A stretch of 52,337 nucleotides of DNA, taken from positions 1-52,337 of IMG/VR virus record IMGVR_UViG_3300035199_000755; one strand, written 5' to 3'. Shown piece by piece: positions 7,246 to 15,910 of this stretch (the first letter of the stretch is position 1; each line of letters begins with the position of its first letter). The translations under genes and the position numbers were made by a program. Below the pieces are notes generated by a model, which worked only from the letters and a program-made list of their open reading frames with translations, was not told the DNA's origin and did no database searches. The stretch is from a virus.

Positions 7246-7798
7246 AATCTACTTTATTCATCAACGGATGGTGTTTCCAGCACCTTGGTTCGTATTTATC
7301 AGAGCCACCTATAGATATAATATTTCCATCTTCAACTTTTTTATACGTATACTGAGCATCTGATCCGCAGACTGTACAGACGGCATTACATTTTTTAACA
7401 ATGGTAGCGTATGGTAACATCGATGATATCTCTTCAAACGGCTCGCATCCGGAAGATAAATCTAGTGTACTAACGACAATATCTTTACCGTGTTTATACA
7501 AGAAAATTAATGATTCGGCTATTCCATCGACCATAAACGCTTCGTCAACAGCAACAACGTCTATACTGGATTTAGCGTCTATCAAATGTTCTATAATATC
7601 ATTCCCATTAACAATTGTCTTACACGGAACTGCTGTTCCCGAATGCGTTACAATTTCTTTATGGGCATATCGTGCATCAATTTCTGGTTTAAATACCGCG
7701 GTGGTTTTTCCCTGGTAATGACATCTATCAAGATAATTTAAAAATCGTGTGGTTTTTCCGCTAAACATTGGACCACAATATACAATAAATCCAGCCAT
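7238..7798 (-). CDS. tdk: Thymidine kinase (type II)
   Basis: 186 residues. The P-loop GPMFSGKT (9-16) is diagnostic for type II thymidine kinase. VAVDEAFM carries the Walker B Asp and the catalytic Glu. A zinc-binding lasso is present with CTVCG and a later RCWKHH. The length matches bacterial and phage enzymes. It phosphorylates thymidine, and usually deoxyuridine, to salvage dTMP. The start overlaps the upstream IMPDH/GMPR-family stop by one base. Together with the neighbouring dCMP deaminase it supplies pyrimidine deoxynucleotides in the infected cell. Confidence 0.92.
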   Translation of the reverse strand: MAGFIVYCGPMFSGKTTRFLNYLDRCHYQGKTTAVFKPEIDARYAHKEIVTHSGTAVPCKTIVNGNDIIEHLIDAKSSIDVVAVDEAFMVDGIAESLIFLYKHGKDIVVSTLDLSSGCEPFEEISSMLPYATIVKKCNAVCTVCGSDAQYTYKKVEDGNIISIGGSDKYEPRCWKHHPLMNKVDYE

Positions 7799-8832
7799 TA
7801 TGCTCCCAATAAAATGTGGGTGGAACTCTCTGTTTGTCCAGCCGTTGTTTGTCTAATAAACTTTGCGCGAGTTTGGAGCTCTGTGATATTTCGAGTACCC
7901 GAATATGATAAACCAGATACTAAACCATTGCGTAAATCCCTTAAAATATTTTCTACTGGCCCTTTATAGTTTATAAACGTCGAAATTCCTTCATTCGATG
8001 AGTATTTTCCCCGCCATTCCACTTGAGCTTTTTTACTCGCCATTCCACGATATTCTTTTTTAACGCCGTGTTTTGTAGTTACTTTTTCACCGGGAGACTC
8101 GTCTGTTCCCGCAAGTAAAGATCCTAACATAACAAAATCTGCTCCGGCTGCGAGGGCTTTTACGATATCGCCGCTTGTACGGATTCCTCCATCGGCGATG
8201 ACCCTTGCATCGCGATCTGATTTAGCACAGTCAAATATTGTCTGTAGGCCTGGTACACCATGACCCGTCTGAACCCTCGTAGAACATATCGATCCCCCTC
8301 CTATATTACATCGAACGCTATCGGCACCCCAATCAGATAATTCATTAAATCCTGTGAGCGTCGCAACGTTTCCTGCCATAATATGCACATCGAAACCTAA
8401 CTCTCGTCTAATGGCAGAGATGGCATCTTTAACCAGCGCATGATGGCCATGGGCAACATCAACGCAGATAACCCTCGCGCCTGCTTTAAACACACTTACT
8501 GCACGCTCTAAATAATTGGTAGTTACTCCTATCGCAGCCCCTATAAGACCATTTCCAGACGCCCGGACGGCATCAGATACAAGAGTTACCTGTTGTTCGA
8601 TGGTGTTATACCTATGAATAATTCCTAACCCACCCATTTTAGACATTTCCACAGCCATTGAAGTACCGGTAACAGTATCCATAGGGGCTGACACAATAGG
8701 TAAGCTTAATTCGTGATTATTATCCAACGCATTACCAACGTAAACCTCGTTTCGACTTTTTATGTCTGAATACTGGGGTACTAGTAATACATCACTATAC
8801 GTTAACGCAATTTCGATATTTTTATATTCCAT
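7798..8832 (-). CDS. IMP dehydrogenase / GMP reductase family enzyme
   Basis: 344 residues forming one TIM barrel. The catalytic-cysteine loop is GGGSICSTR (Cys183), the phosphate-binding parts are [11 protein letters not shown] and [10 protein letters not shown], and the flap region is around EYRGMAS. The CBS pair of typical IMPDH is absent, giving GMP-reductase length, and the [12 protein letters not shown] stretch suits either enzyme. The tail [11 protein letters not shown] resembles the IMPDH C-terminus. I therefore cannot decide between IMP to XMP oxidation and GMP to IMP reduction. Either would adjust the guanine/adenine pool during replication. It sits mid-operon, 6 bases after the GIY-YIG gene. 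Confidence 0.88.
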   Translation of the reverse strand: MEYKNIEIALTYSDVLLVPQYSDIKSRNEVYVGNALDNNHELSLPIVSAPMDTVTGTSMAVEMSKMGGLGIIHRYNTIEQQVTLVSDAVRASGNGLIGAAIGVTTNYLERAVSVFKAGARVICVDVAHGHHALVKDAISAIRRELGFDVHIMAGNVATLTGFNELSDWGADSVRCNIGGGSICSTRVQTGHGVPGLQTIFDCAKSDRDARVIADGGIRTSGDIVKALAAGADFVMLGSLLAGTDESPGEKVTTKHGVKKEYRGMASKKAQVEWRGKYSSNEGISTFINYKGPVENILRDLRNGLVSGLSYSGTRNITELQTRAKFIRQTTAGQTESSTHILLGA

Positions 8833-8838
8833 AATATC

Positions 8839-9117
8839 TCATTTATCTTCCAAAAATATTTTTGAGCGGTTGCTTATTTTAATTGTATCCAGTTTTTGTG
8901 ACCTTGTCATTTTTTTAAACGATATTTCAGCAATCTGTGCGGCTGATCTATCAGTAAATTTGACAGTGTATATAACCTTTACTGGCCTACGAGATCTAGT
9001 ATACTTAGCGCCTTTCGAAGATGTATTGTGTTCATTTATCCTTCTATTTATATCCGTTGTTATTCCCGTATATAAAGTATCATCACTGCACTGCAACACA
9101 TAAAGACACCAGGACAT
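8839..9117 (-). CDS. Stand-alone GIY-YIG nuclease-domain protein
   Basis: 92 residues, essentially one GIY-YIG domain. LYVLQCS and LYTGITTDINRRINEH carry the two strand motifs and the catalytic Arg. AKYTRSRRPVKVIY is the usual following strand. The Glu in AAQIAEISFKK is the expected metal ligand. The size matches the UPF0213/YhbQ type. GIY-YIG domains cut DNA in homing, repair and host-DNA degradation; the T4 host-degrading endonuclease II belongs to this superfamily. Lying directly after the dCMP-hydroxymethylase candidate, it could act on unmodified host DNA. A homing-type insertion is the alternative, but no target-recognition domain is present. Confidence 0.8.
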   Translation of the reverse strand: MSWCLYVLQCSDDTLYTGITTDINRRINEHNTSSKGAKYTRSRRPVKVIYTVKFTDRSAAQIAEISFKKMTRSQKLDTIKISNRSKIFLEDK

Positions 9118-9122
9118 ATTAA

Positions 9123-10109
9123 TTACCTCTTAAAAACATGGTATCCGTTAAATGACGTGGATCGTACCAGCGATTTACATAAATCCTTATATCCCAGCTT
9201 CGCAGCTCTGTGGGATGCAAGAATTAATGCCCAGTCTTTCCAGTACCCATCCGGAGAATAGGTGGTCACCAAAGCTTTTATTTTATTCACATCAGATGTG
9301 TTTCTTAAAGCCTCCTGAAATACATCTAAATGCTCGAACCTGGAAAACACGCACTTGGGCATTTTCGGCATTGGATCCCATACGCTCTTATTGTTCGATT
9401 TACCATTTAAAATTTTATTGCACATACTAAAATGTCTCTTATATACGTGCAAACTATTACTCATGTGTGTATATGAACCAAGACCAACATCAAGTTCCTG
9501 CGCAAGCTTTTCCTGAAACAATGTAAATGCTGGCACGTCATACGTTAAGCCGAATATGAGATCAGATGACCTCATGTTTACGATCATATGTAACTTATTT
9601 TCTCTGATAAAAAACTGAAGTGTCAAAGTACAAGGAACGTCTTTTTTATCTAAGTTATCACGTGGCGATTTCACGTGAACCACAGCTCTCCTAGAATCTG
9701 GATCCCTAGAAAGTTCATTCAACACAAATTGCCACTGGGAATTATCGCCTACTTTTAGTGTATCGTACATTGATGTTCTTGGATGAGGCTTAAAAATTCT
9801 TGCGCCGTATGCTGAATTTGCAGTTACACCGTCATCAGAAATATCAGACCAGAATGACGAATAGTTAGAAATCCAATCAGTCTTATTATCTCCAATAAAG
9901 TACCATACAGCTTCAGCTATTGTATACCCCAGCGAAGTATTTCTTTCTGGAACATATAATAGTCTATTTCTCGGGTTCGTTATACGAAATGATACGCCAA
10001 GAGATTCTTTGACCAGCATCCCACGTGGACTTGATACATATTCCGGTGATGTATATACACGATCTATTAAGTCATAAAAGCACTCTGTAAATGATTCGTA
10101 TGTTTTCAT
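9123..10109 (-). CDS. ThyA-family enzyme, probable dCMP hydroxymethylase
   Basis: 328 residues starting MKTYESF at the ATG in a TAATG overlap with the epimerase stop. Visible thymidylate-synthase motifs: Glu66 in AEAVWYF, catalytic Cys160 in VPCTLTLQF, Arg180 in MRSSD, and His221/Tyr223 in LHVY. The residue that reads uracil O4/N3 is Asn in ThyA (PFNIA). Here it is Asp191 (TYDVPA), the substitution that marks T4 dCMP hydroxymethylase (Asp179). This suggests dCMP plus methylene-tetrahydrofolate gives hydroxymethyl-dCMP. A separate ThyX in the window can make dTMP, which supports the reassignment. dTMP synthase remains possible. Confidence 0.8.
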   Translation of the reverse strand: MKTYESFTECFYDLIDRVYTSPEYVSSPRGMLVKESLGVSFRITNPRNRLLYVPERNTSLGYTIAEAVWYFIGDNKTDWISNYSSFWSDISDDGVTANSAYGARIFKPHPRTSMYDTLKVGDNSQWQFVLNELSRDPDSRRAVVHVKSPRDNLDKKDVPCTLTLQFFIRENKLHMIVNMRSSDLIFGLTYDVPAFTLFQEKLAQELDVGLGSYTHMSNSLHVYKRHFSMCNKILNGKSNNKSVWDPMPKMPKCVFSRFEHLDVFQEALRNTSDVNKIKALVTTYSPDGYWKDWALILASHRAAKLGYKDLCKSLVRSTSFNGYHVFKR

Positions 10110-11035
10110 TAAAGTCCCCACCAATCAAACGTCATTTTTAATCCTGTTTCAAAATTTACGATCGGCTTATACCCTAGTTCATCGCTTATTTTTTTAACGT
10201 CTGCCAATGTGTGCATTACATCTCCTTCTCGCGCTGGAGCACTACGAACATCAATATCGTTAAATCTTTGTTCAAAATACGATAAAATTTCATTGTTTGA
10301 TACGCTGGTACCCGTTCCGACGTTATAACACGCACCTTCGAATGTTTTCTTATGGTTTGCAGCTAAAATATTTGCGTAAACTACGTTATCAACATGGACC
10401 ATATCCCTTGTCTGTTCACCGGTGCCATCAGACCTCAAATATCGACCATCGGCAATGGCATTACACCAAGCAGAAATCGCTGTACTGTATGGTGAATTTC
10501 CGTATTGATTACCACCAAAAACGTTAAAATATCGTAAACAAACCGCATCGAAATCATAAAGCTTACAAAATAACTGTATAAATTGTTCACAACATGACTT
10601 TTGTAACGCGTATGGAGATTCTGGACTATGAATATTGAGTTCTGGTGTTGGTAAATTACTGGCATCACCGTAAACAGAGCTGCTAGAAGCAAAAATAAGC
10701 CTATCGATATTCCCTCTACAGGCTTCCAGTAACTTAACGGTCTTCATAACATTATCGTCAGTCGTTTGGGCAGGATTTTTAACTGAATATGCTACACGTG
10801 GATTCGCGGCATGATGAAACACGATATCGAATTTTCCCTGCCTAACAAGACTGAGGACACGTTCTGACGCAAAACAAACCCAGATCTTCTTTATATCACA
10901 ATTTTCAACAAAACTTTTATGACCGTTTGATAAATCATCGACACACGTAACGTCCCATCCATCTTTTACAAGCTGTAACACCAAGTTCGATCCTATGAAT
11001 CCAGCACCACCTGTAACAAGAGCCCTTCTTTTCAT
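10109..11035 (-). CDS. NAD-dependent UDP-sugar 4-epimerase
   Basis: 308 residues, extended short-chain dehydrogenase/reductase. The NAD-binding GGAGFIGS is at 9-16, the catalytic Ser region is ASSSSVYG and the catalytic pair is YALQK. RYFNVFG and TRDMVHVDNV are typical of GalE/WbpP-like epimerases. Reactions known for relatives include UDP-Glc/Gal, UDP-GlcNAc/GalNAc and UDP-Xyl/Ara 4-epimerisation. Two operon neighbours upstream are a UDP-glucuronate decarboxylase, which makes UDP-xylose, and a Glf-like mutase. UDP-xylose to UDP-arabinopyranose is therefore an attractive assignment, but specificity cannot be read by eye. Confidence 0.85.
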   Translation of the reverse strand: MKRRALVTGGAGFIGSNLVLQLVKDGWDVTCVDDLSNGHKSFVENCDIKKIWVCFASERVLSLVRQGKFDIVFHHAANPRVAYSVKNPAQTTDDNVMKTVKLLEACRGNIDRLIFASSSSVYGDASNLPTPELNIHSPESPYALQKSCCEQFIQLFCKLYDFDAVCLRYFNVFGGNQYGNSPYSTAISAWCNAIADGRYLRSDGTGEQTRDMVHVDNVVYANILAANHKKTFEGACYNVGTGTSVSNNEILSYFEQRFNDIDVRSAPAREGDVMHTLADVKKISDELGYKPIVNFETGLKMTFDWWGL

Positions 11036-11044
11036 TATATACTC

Positions 11045-12106
11045 CTATAAATTTAAAAATGCTTCTCGACCTGTTTTAGCAACATCTTCCAAAAAACTAG
11101 CTGCAAATTCAACACTAAAATCGTATTTTGACATGAGCGCCATCTTTTGTTCCTGAATTATTTCACTACGTTGCTCAAACGTAAGTTTCGATAACTTAAC
11201 GACGTTAGAAATAACGTCAACTTCTGAGGATACACACCACTTTTTTCCAAGAATGTCGTTCACCAAAAACTCTTCAGGAACCATACCGGGTGTGCCTACA
11301 ACAATGTTTTCAAAATATCTCGCAGTTACAAACCCCTGGTGCGAGTATCTATCTTTTGTAATATGCGTTGTGCAAATAAATTTGCTTAACTTTACCATAG
11401 ATTCATAGAAAGATACCCTGTCACAGAATGATACAAACTTGCTGTTTTTTATTAATTCCTCTGGAGGTGGCCGCTCTGGGGAACGTTGTAGCCAGTTTCC
11501 CCATACTTTCGATTGTATTCCACGATGACGTAATCCCTTTGCAACGTTGGAATAATACTTCGAAAACTGATATTCTCTCTCATAATTGTTTCCAACGTAA
11601 CCATATTCTGGTAGAACATAATCTGGTTTTATAAGTTGTTTAAAGTCGGTCCAGAACATGAACGAACGACGGGGTAACGTAAATTCGCAAGGCTTAAATG
11701 TCGGTTCTACGATAAGCATTTCTGGCCACTGCTTTTCATCATTAGATGTAATTTTTAAATCGGCATCCCAAACAATAACCGGTATTTTACCGTGATAATA
11801 ATTTAGTAACTCAAGCTGTCTATCATAATCTGGTTCAAATTTCGCTGGACCATAATTTTTATAAGTTGGCCAACGCCATTCAATAAACAACAAATCTAAA
11901 TCTGGGAAACGACTATCCGCGTATATCAATCCTGGGTATGCAATTTGCTCCCTCTTTTTTTGCATAGAGTATACAACGTGATTTCTATCTAAAAGTTCCT
12001 GCACCAATAGGGGCCTACCGTACCTATGACCGTCAGGTGTATTGGCAGTTTTACATTGATCGAACGATTCACAAAATCCCCAATAACTGATACCGATATT
12101 AGACAT
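11045..12106 (-). CDS. Putative GT-B glycosyltransferase
   Basis: 353 residues. The N-terminal half has Rossmann-like strands (IGISYWGF, VIVWDADL). The linker carries YGYVGNNYEREYQF. The C-terminal half has GFVTARYFENIVVGTPGMVP, the kind of Glu-containing loop that binds the sugar nucleotide in GT-B enzymes. There is no signal peptide or transmembrane helix, so it acts in the cytoplasm. It is flanked by the kinase and the epimerase in an operon of UDP-sugar enzymes. Candidate acceptors are hydroxymethylcytosine in phage DNA, a virion protein, or a host glycan. DNA is favoured because of the adjacent hydroxymethylase-type gene. Confidence 0.7.
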   Translation of the reverse strand: MSNIGISYWGFCESFDQCKTANTPDGHRYGRPLLVQELLDRNHVVYSMQKKREQIAYPGLIYADSRFPDLDLLFIEWRWPTYKNYGPAKFEPDYDRQLELLNYYHGKIPVIVWDADLKITSNDEKQWPEMLIVEPTFKPCEFTLPRRSFMFWTDFKQLIKPDYVLPEYGYVGNNYEREYQFSKYYSNVAKGLRHRGIQSKVWGNWLQRSPERPPPEELIKNSKFVSFCDRVSFYESMVKLSKFICTTHITKDRYSHQGFVTARYFENIVVGTPGMVPEEFLVNDILGKKWCVSSEVDVISNVVKLSKLTFEQRSEIIQEQKMALMSKYDFSVEFAASFLEDVAKTGREAFLNL

Positions 12107-12634
12107 TTATTTTTCCTCCACAAAATCTAAAATTTCAGTTAATTCTCTATCTAAATTTTCATCATCGACATTTAACGATAAAACGTCGCACGAAGTCCAA
12201 CTTTTAAAATTTTCATAACCGTTATGAACGCTATTTAAAAATGACTCATCAATAATATCAAATTGGTCAATAACGTTATTATAAAAACTCCTGTGTAAAA
12301 GTACTATCTTTACAGACATTTGCTTACACATCGTATCAATAGATTTTAATACATTAAAATCTGTTTCTCGACCGCACATGGGGCCGTACACATACTCTGA
12401 CGGATATGCCCTGTCGAGTATAACGGACGTATTAGTTTGTTGAATAAACTCAAGTAGATAGGGTAACGAGTATTTTGTGGTATTTAAAAACCATGTACCT
12501 TCATCAAGTTCTTCAAAATGTTTCCATTCACCAGCGCTTTTAAACACCGGTATCGATAATTTTTTACTCAGGGCATTTGCGATATTCGTTTTACCACACC
12601 CATCTGGTCCTTCAAGTATTATAACTGTCGTCAT
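12107..12634 (-). CDS. Thymidylate kinase-like deoxynucleotide kinase
   Basis: 175 residues. The P-loop is GPDGCGKT (9-16). ILDRAYPSEYVYG is the DRx(Y/F)PSE-type motif of phage thymidylate-kinase-like proteins and contributes to base and phosphate binding. IVLLHRS precedes the lid. It is shorter than bacterial Tmk (about 205-210). It should phosphorylate a deoxynucleoside monophosphate; in this operon dTMP or hydroxymethyl-dCMP are the plausible substrates. The start shares one base with the mutase stop, and its stop directly abuts the glycosyltransferase start. Confidence 0.75.
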   Translation of the reverse strand: MTTVIILEGPDGCGKTNIANALSKKLSIPVFKSAGEWKHFEELDEGTWFLNTTKYSLPYLLEFIQQTNTSVILDRAYPSEYVYGPMCGRETDFNVLKSIDTMCKQMSVKIVLLHRSFYNNVIDQFDIIDESFLNSVHNGYENFKSWTSCDVLSLNVDDENLDRELTEILDFVEEK

Positions 12635-13728
12635 TATTCTAACTCCGTAGATACTCTTTTTAAGGATGAAGCAATTACTTGATCCATGTCATAATACTTG
12701 TAATCAGCTAGTCGACCACCAAAGACATAGTTTGAAAGTTTATCCGCTTCATTTTTGTATAGCTTAAACAACTCATTGTTTCGTTTATCGTTTATGGGAT
12801 AATACGGCGTTTTACTTCGTGTATATTCGACCGGTGTCTCAGTTGTTACGACCGTCTTCTTTGACTTTACCCCGTCAAAAAACTTATGTTCGATTGTTCT
12901 TGTGTGGGGTACATCAATAGAAGTATGATTGATTGTTACGACGCCTTGAAAATTCTCGGTGTCGTGGATCTTATGATCGAACCTCAATGCTCTATACTCT
13001 AAATCGCCATATTCATAACCAAAAAATTCATCCAATTTACCCGTATAGACAACCTTGGTAGCAATACTCTCGAAATACTTACGATCAGAAAAAAAATCCA
13101 CATCGAACTCAATCGGAATACCATCAAGCAGCTTATCAAATATTTTTGTATAGCCCCCAATTGGAATACCACAAAATTTATCGTTATAATAATTTGCGTC
13201 GAATGTTAACCTAAATGGTAGGCGCTTAATAATAAAACTAGGTAGCTCACTTGGATGTTTCATCCAGTGTTTTTCTGTATATCCACAAATTAACTTTTCA
13301 TAGACGTCCTTTCCTAACGCCGACAAAGCAAATTCTTCGAGGTTTTTTGGATTATCAAAATGAACCCTCGTTTCTTCTATTTTTTGAAGAGCCTCCGCTG
13401 GAGTTTTTACACCCCACAACTGATGAAACGTCCACATATTAAATGGTAAAGAATAAAATTCATCGTGATATTTCGCAATCGGAGAATAAATAAATTGCTT
13501 AAATTCTACTAGGTTATTTACATATTTCCATATTTTATCGCTGCTGGTGTGAAATATATGGGGACCATATACATGAACGTTTACCCCTTCAACGTTTTTT
13601 GTGTATGCATTCCCACCAATGTGAGGACGTTTTTCTAATACTAAACATTTTTTTCCATTTTTACTTGCCTCGTGAGCAAAAACTGACCCAAAAAATCCTG
13701 CGCCAACGATTACGTAATCATACATCAT
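12634..13728 (-). CDS. glf: UDP-galactopyranose mutase family protein (possible UDP-arabinopyranose mutase)
   Basis: 364 residues. The FAD-binding start is YVIVGAGFFGSVFAHE (5-20) and EKRPHIGGNAYT follows. The Glf signature GPHIFHTSSDKIWKYVN is at about 55-71, and the C-terminus has YYPINDKRN and VFGGRLADYKYYDMDQV. Length and motifs match bacterial Glf, which interconverts the pyranose and furanose forms of UDP-galactose. Related enzymes also use UDP-arabinose. Lying between a UDP-xylose-forming decarboxylase and a 4-epimerase plus glycosyltransferase, it could supply UDP-arabinofuranose or UDP-galactofuranose. It overlaps the decarboxylase gene by 11 bases. Confidence 0.88.
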   Translation of the reverse strand: MMYDYVIVGAGFFGSVFAHEASKNGKKCLVLEKRPHIGGNAYTKNVEGVNVHVYGPHIFHTSSDKIWKYVNNLVEFKQFIYSPIAKYHDEFYSLPFNMWTFHQLWGVKTPAEALQKIEETRVHFDNPKNLEEFALSALGKDVYEKLICGYTEKHWMKHPSELPSFIIKRLPFRLTFDANYYNDKFCGIPIGGYTKIFDKLLDGIPIEFDVDFFSDRKYFESIATKVVYTGKLDEFFGYEYGDLEYRALRFDHKIHDTENFQGVVTINHTSIDVPHTRTIEHKFFDGVKSKKTVVTTETPVEYTRSKTPYYPINDKRNNELFKLYKNEADKLSNYVFGGRLADYKYYDMDQVIASSLKRVSTELE

Positions 13729-14710
13729 TACCTAATATACCCTTAAAATATTTTATTGTTTTAACTAATCCCGCCTCTAAGTCTATTTTAGGATACCACT
13801 CAAGATATTTCACAGCTTTATCTATATTCGGCCTTCTTTGTGTTGGATCATCAACGGGTAAGGGTTTGTAGGTTATCTCTGACGTCGATCCCATCAATTT
13901 CTTTATCATCGCTGCAAGCTCGATCATCGTATGCTCAGTCGGATTGCCGATATTAATAGGGGTTGAGCAAGAAACATTCGTTAAGTTCATTAATGAAATA
14001 AGGCCGCGGATTTGATCATCTACATAGCAAAAACTACGTGTTTGTTTTCCGTCGCCGAACATCGTTATATTTTTATTGCGAAAACATTGATATATTAAAT
14101 TACTAACGACTCTGCCATCATCTGGATCCATATAAGGACCGTATGTGTTAAAGATTCTTGCGACTCGAATATCCAACCCTTCTGTCCTAGCATAATCATA
14201 GCATAACGATTCAGCCGCCCTCTTTCCCTCATCATAACATGCTCGAGGACCTATGGAATTCACATTCCCACGATATTCTTCTCTTTGTGGATGCAATAAT
14301 GGATCACCGTATATTTCCGACGTAGAAGTAAAAAGCAATCGAGCGTTATACCTCAAAGCAAGTTTACATACGTTATTTGTTCCAACAACCGATGTTAACA
14401 TTGTCTTTATTGGATCCTGCTGATACTTTGGGGGAGATGCAGGACAGGCAAGGTGATATATCTGGTCAACTCCGTCAGGAAAGTGGCGTTTAACAAGTAT
14501 ACTATTAGAAATCTGAGGTGATGTTACATCATCGCTAAAGTACCTAAAGCGATGATCCGTAAGGGCCAATTGTTTAACTTCATTATATCGATTATTGGTT
14601 GAAAAATTATCTATGCAGACGACCTTATTAACTGGTCCCTCTAATAATTTTTTACATAAATTCCACCCTAAAAAACCTGCTCCACCTGTTACAATAACAT
14701 TAATTCCCAT
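13718..14710 (-). CDS. UDP-glucuronate decarboxylase (UDP-xylose synthase) family
   Basis: 330 residues, extended SDR fold. NAD-binding GGAGFLGWN is at 8-16. HLACPASPPKYQQDPIKTM is characteristic of UDP-xylose synthases and dTDP-glucose-dehydratase relatives. TSTSEIYGDP and YDEGKRAAE hold the catalytic Ser/Thr, Tyr and Lys. RIFNTYGPYMDPDDGRVV closes the site. It would turn host UDP-glucuronate into UDP-xylose with NAD recycling. It is the first gene of the sugar/nucleotide run and overlaps the mutase by 11 bases. No ribosome binding site is visible before its ATG. Confidence 0.88.
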   Translation of the reverse strand: MGINVIVTGGAGFLGWNLCKKLLEGPVNKVVCIDNFSTNNRYNEVKQLALTDHRFRYFSDDVTSPQISNSILVKRHFPDGVDQIYHLACPASPPKYQQDPIKTMLTSVVGTNNVCKLALRYNARLLFTSTSEIYGDPLLHPQREEYRGNVNSIGPRACYDEGKRAAESLCYDYARTEGLDIRVARIFNTYGPYMDPDDGRVVSNLIYQCFRNKNITMFGDGKQTRSFCYVDDQIRGLISLMNLTNVSCSTPINIGNPTEHTMIELAAMIKKLMGSTSEITYKPLPVDDPTQRRPNIDKAVKYLEWYPKIDLEAGLVKTIKYFKGILGNDV

Positions 14711-14759
14711 AACATTATTATAATTCAGGAGGCCGCTTTAGTACAACCGAATCTCTATG

Positions 14760-15833
14760 TTAATTCATTCCACCGAACAACGTAAGCGCTATAAGGCCCG
14801 GTGCTTTATCATTGATATAGATTCCAGAAAACAGCGTCTGAGTTCTACCACCTACATAAGACATAGCAGATTCTAATCGCTTACTAACGTCTGGATTTGA
14901 TGCCATATCAGATGTAACAAGCAATAACAACACACCCGTCTCAGGATTGTTTGTGGGTGCAAGACACGGAGATCCTCTTAAACACCCCTGGAATACAATC
15001 GAGCCTAAGTCTAATGATGATGGATCCTTTACTACGGTGCTACCCAGGAACATACGTCCGTTGGTGCTTAAGCACCTTTCAAGATCCTTTGAATCAAATG
15101 TTTGAATTTCTGAGCTCTGAGCTGCGAATTTTAGCACCTGCCAGAATAGCTTCGCAAATGTCATGTTTGCGGCAGGATACATGTTTAACATTCCGACTTT
15201 ACCCCTAAGCAACTGTAACTGCTTCTCGTTATCAACAATGATGTGGGGATGGTTTCTAACATCGTTTAACACATTAGCGTAATTATTTCCGATAGTCGGA
15301 TTTAACAGTTCCTGCGCTGATGGTTTACTGACGATATACACAACTTTACCTGCGGCTCCAGACGATTCCATAAACCGCGACATACAACCATGAAGTGCAT
15401 GGGATGCGCTTCCTGTACCGCCGCCACCGCCGGCGAGGACGAATAACCAATCGACTTTTCCAAACCTCGCCCTTAAAGCGTCCTCAACCATAGCGCTATT
15501 TTCGCTTAAAATCTTCTTTCCCAGCTGAACATCTTTACCAACACCATCGGCGCCTGGTAACAGTAAGAAGTGCGCAGGATCCAAGCCACCTGGTTGATCC
15601 TTGGTTGTTGTATTTACCAAAAAAGTTTTTGTAAAACCTAAATCAAGAAATGCTTTGGCGAGCTTTCCGCCGCCTCCTCCGACGCCTAGAAAACCGCAAT
15701 TAATTGCTGATTGAGCTGAATTTTCCGGTAACATGCGTTCATCTTGGGCTGTCGGTTCATCATCATAATTTCCTAAGAAATCAAAATCATCATCGACTGG
15801 ATTAATATACGCATCATCATTGCCTGTACTCAT
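14760..15833 (-). CDS. Tubulin/FtsZ-superfamily GTPase
   Basis: 357 residues, good ribosome binding site (AGGAG). After an acidic 40-residue head, GFLGVGGGGGKLAKAF (47-62) matches the FtsZ T1 loop. AGGGGGTGSASH (134-145) is the tubulin signature loop T4. IIVDNEKQLQLL (198-209) matches the FtsZ region around IPNDKLL. FDSKDLERC (246-254) carries Asp247 and Asp250 where FtsZ has the two T7 catalytic acids. GTP binding and filament formation are therefore likely. There is no obvious FtsA/ZipA tail peptide, and it does not read as PhuZ or TubZ. It sits between the fibre genes and the sugar operon. Confidence 0.82.
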   Translation of the reverse strand: MSTGNDDAYINPVDDDFDFLGNYDDEPTAQDERMLPENSAQSAINCGFLGVGGGGGKLAKAFLDLGFTKTFLVNTTTKDQPGGLDPAHFLLLPGADGVGKDVQLGKKILSENSAMVEDALRARFGKVDWLFVLAGGGGGTGSASHALHGCMSRFMESSGAAGKVVYIVSKPSAQELLNPTIGNNYANVLNDVRNHPHIIVDNEKQLQLLRGKVGMLNMYPAANMTFAKLFWQVLKFAAQSSEIQTFDSKDLERCLSTNGRMFLGSTVVKDPSSLDLGSIVFQGCLRGSPCLAPTNNPETGVLLLLVTSDMASNPDVSKRLESAMSYVGGRTQTLFSGIYINDKAPGLIALTLFGGMN

Positions 15834-15910
15834 TATAAACTCTCCTATAAACCACGATTATATTATTAGTCATTCATAAATATACGTAAAACAAACTAAC
15901 GTATCTATTA

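Noticed and set aside
14717-14746. TTGTAC, 18 bases, TATAAT on the minus strand before the UDP-glucuronate decarboxylase
   Set aside because: The predicted transcription start would fall on the ATG itself, giving a leaderless message, and the gene probably is co-transcribed with the tubulin-like gene; left as chance unless mapped.
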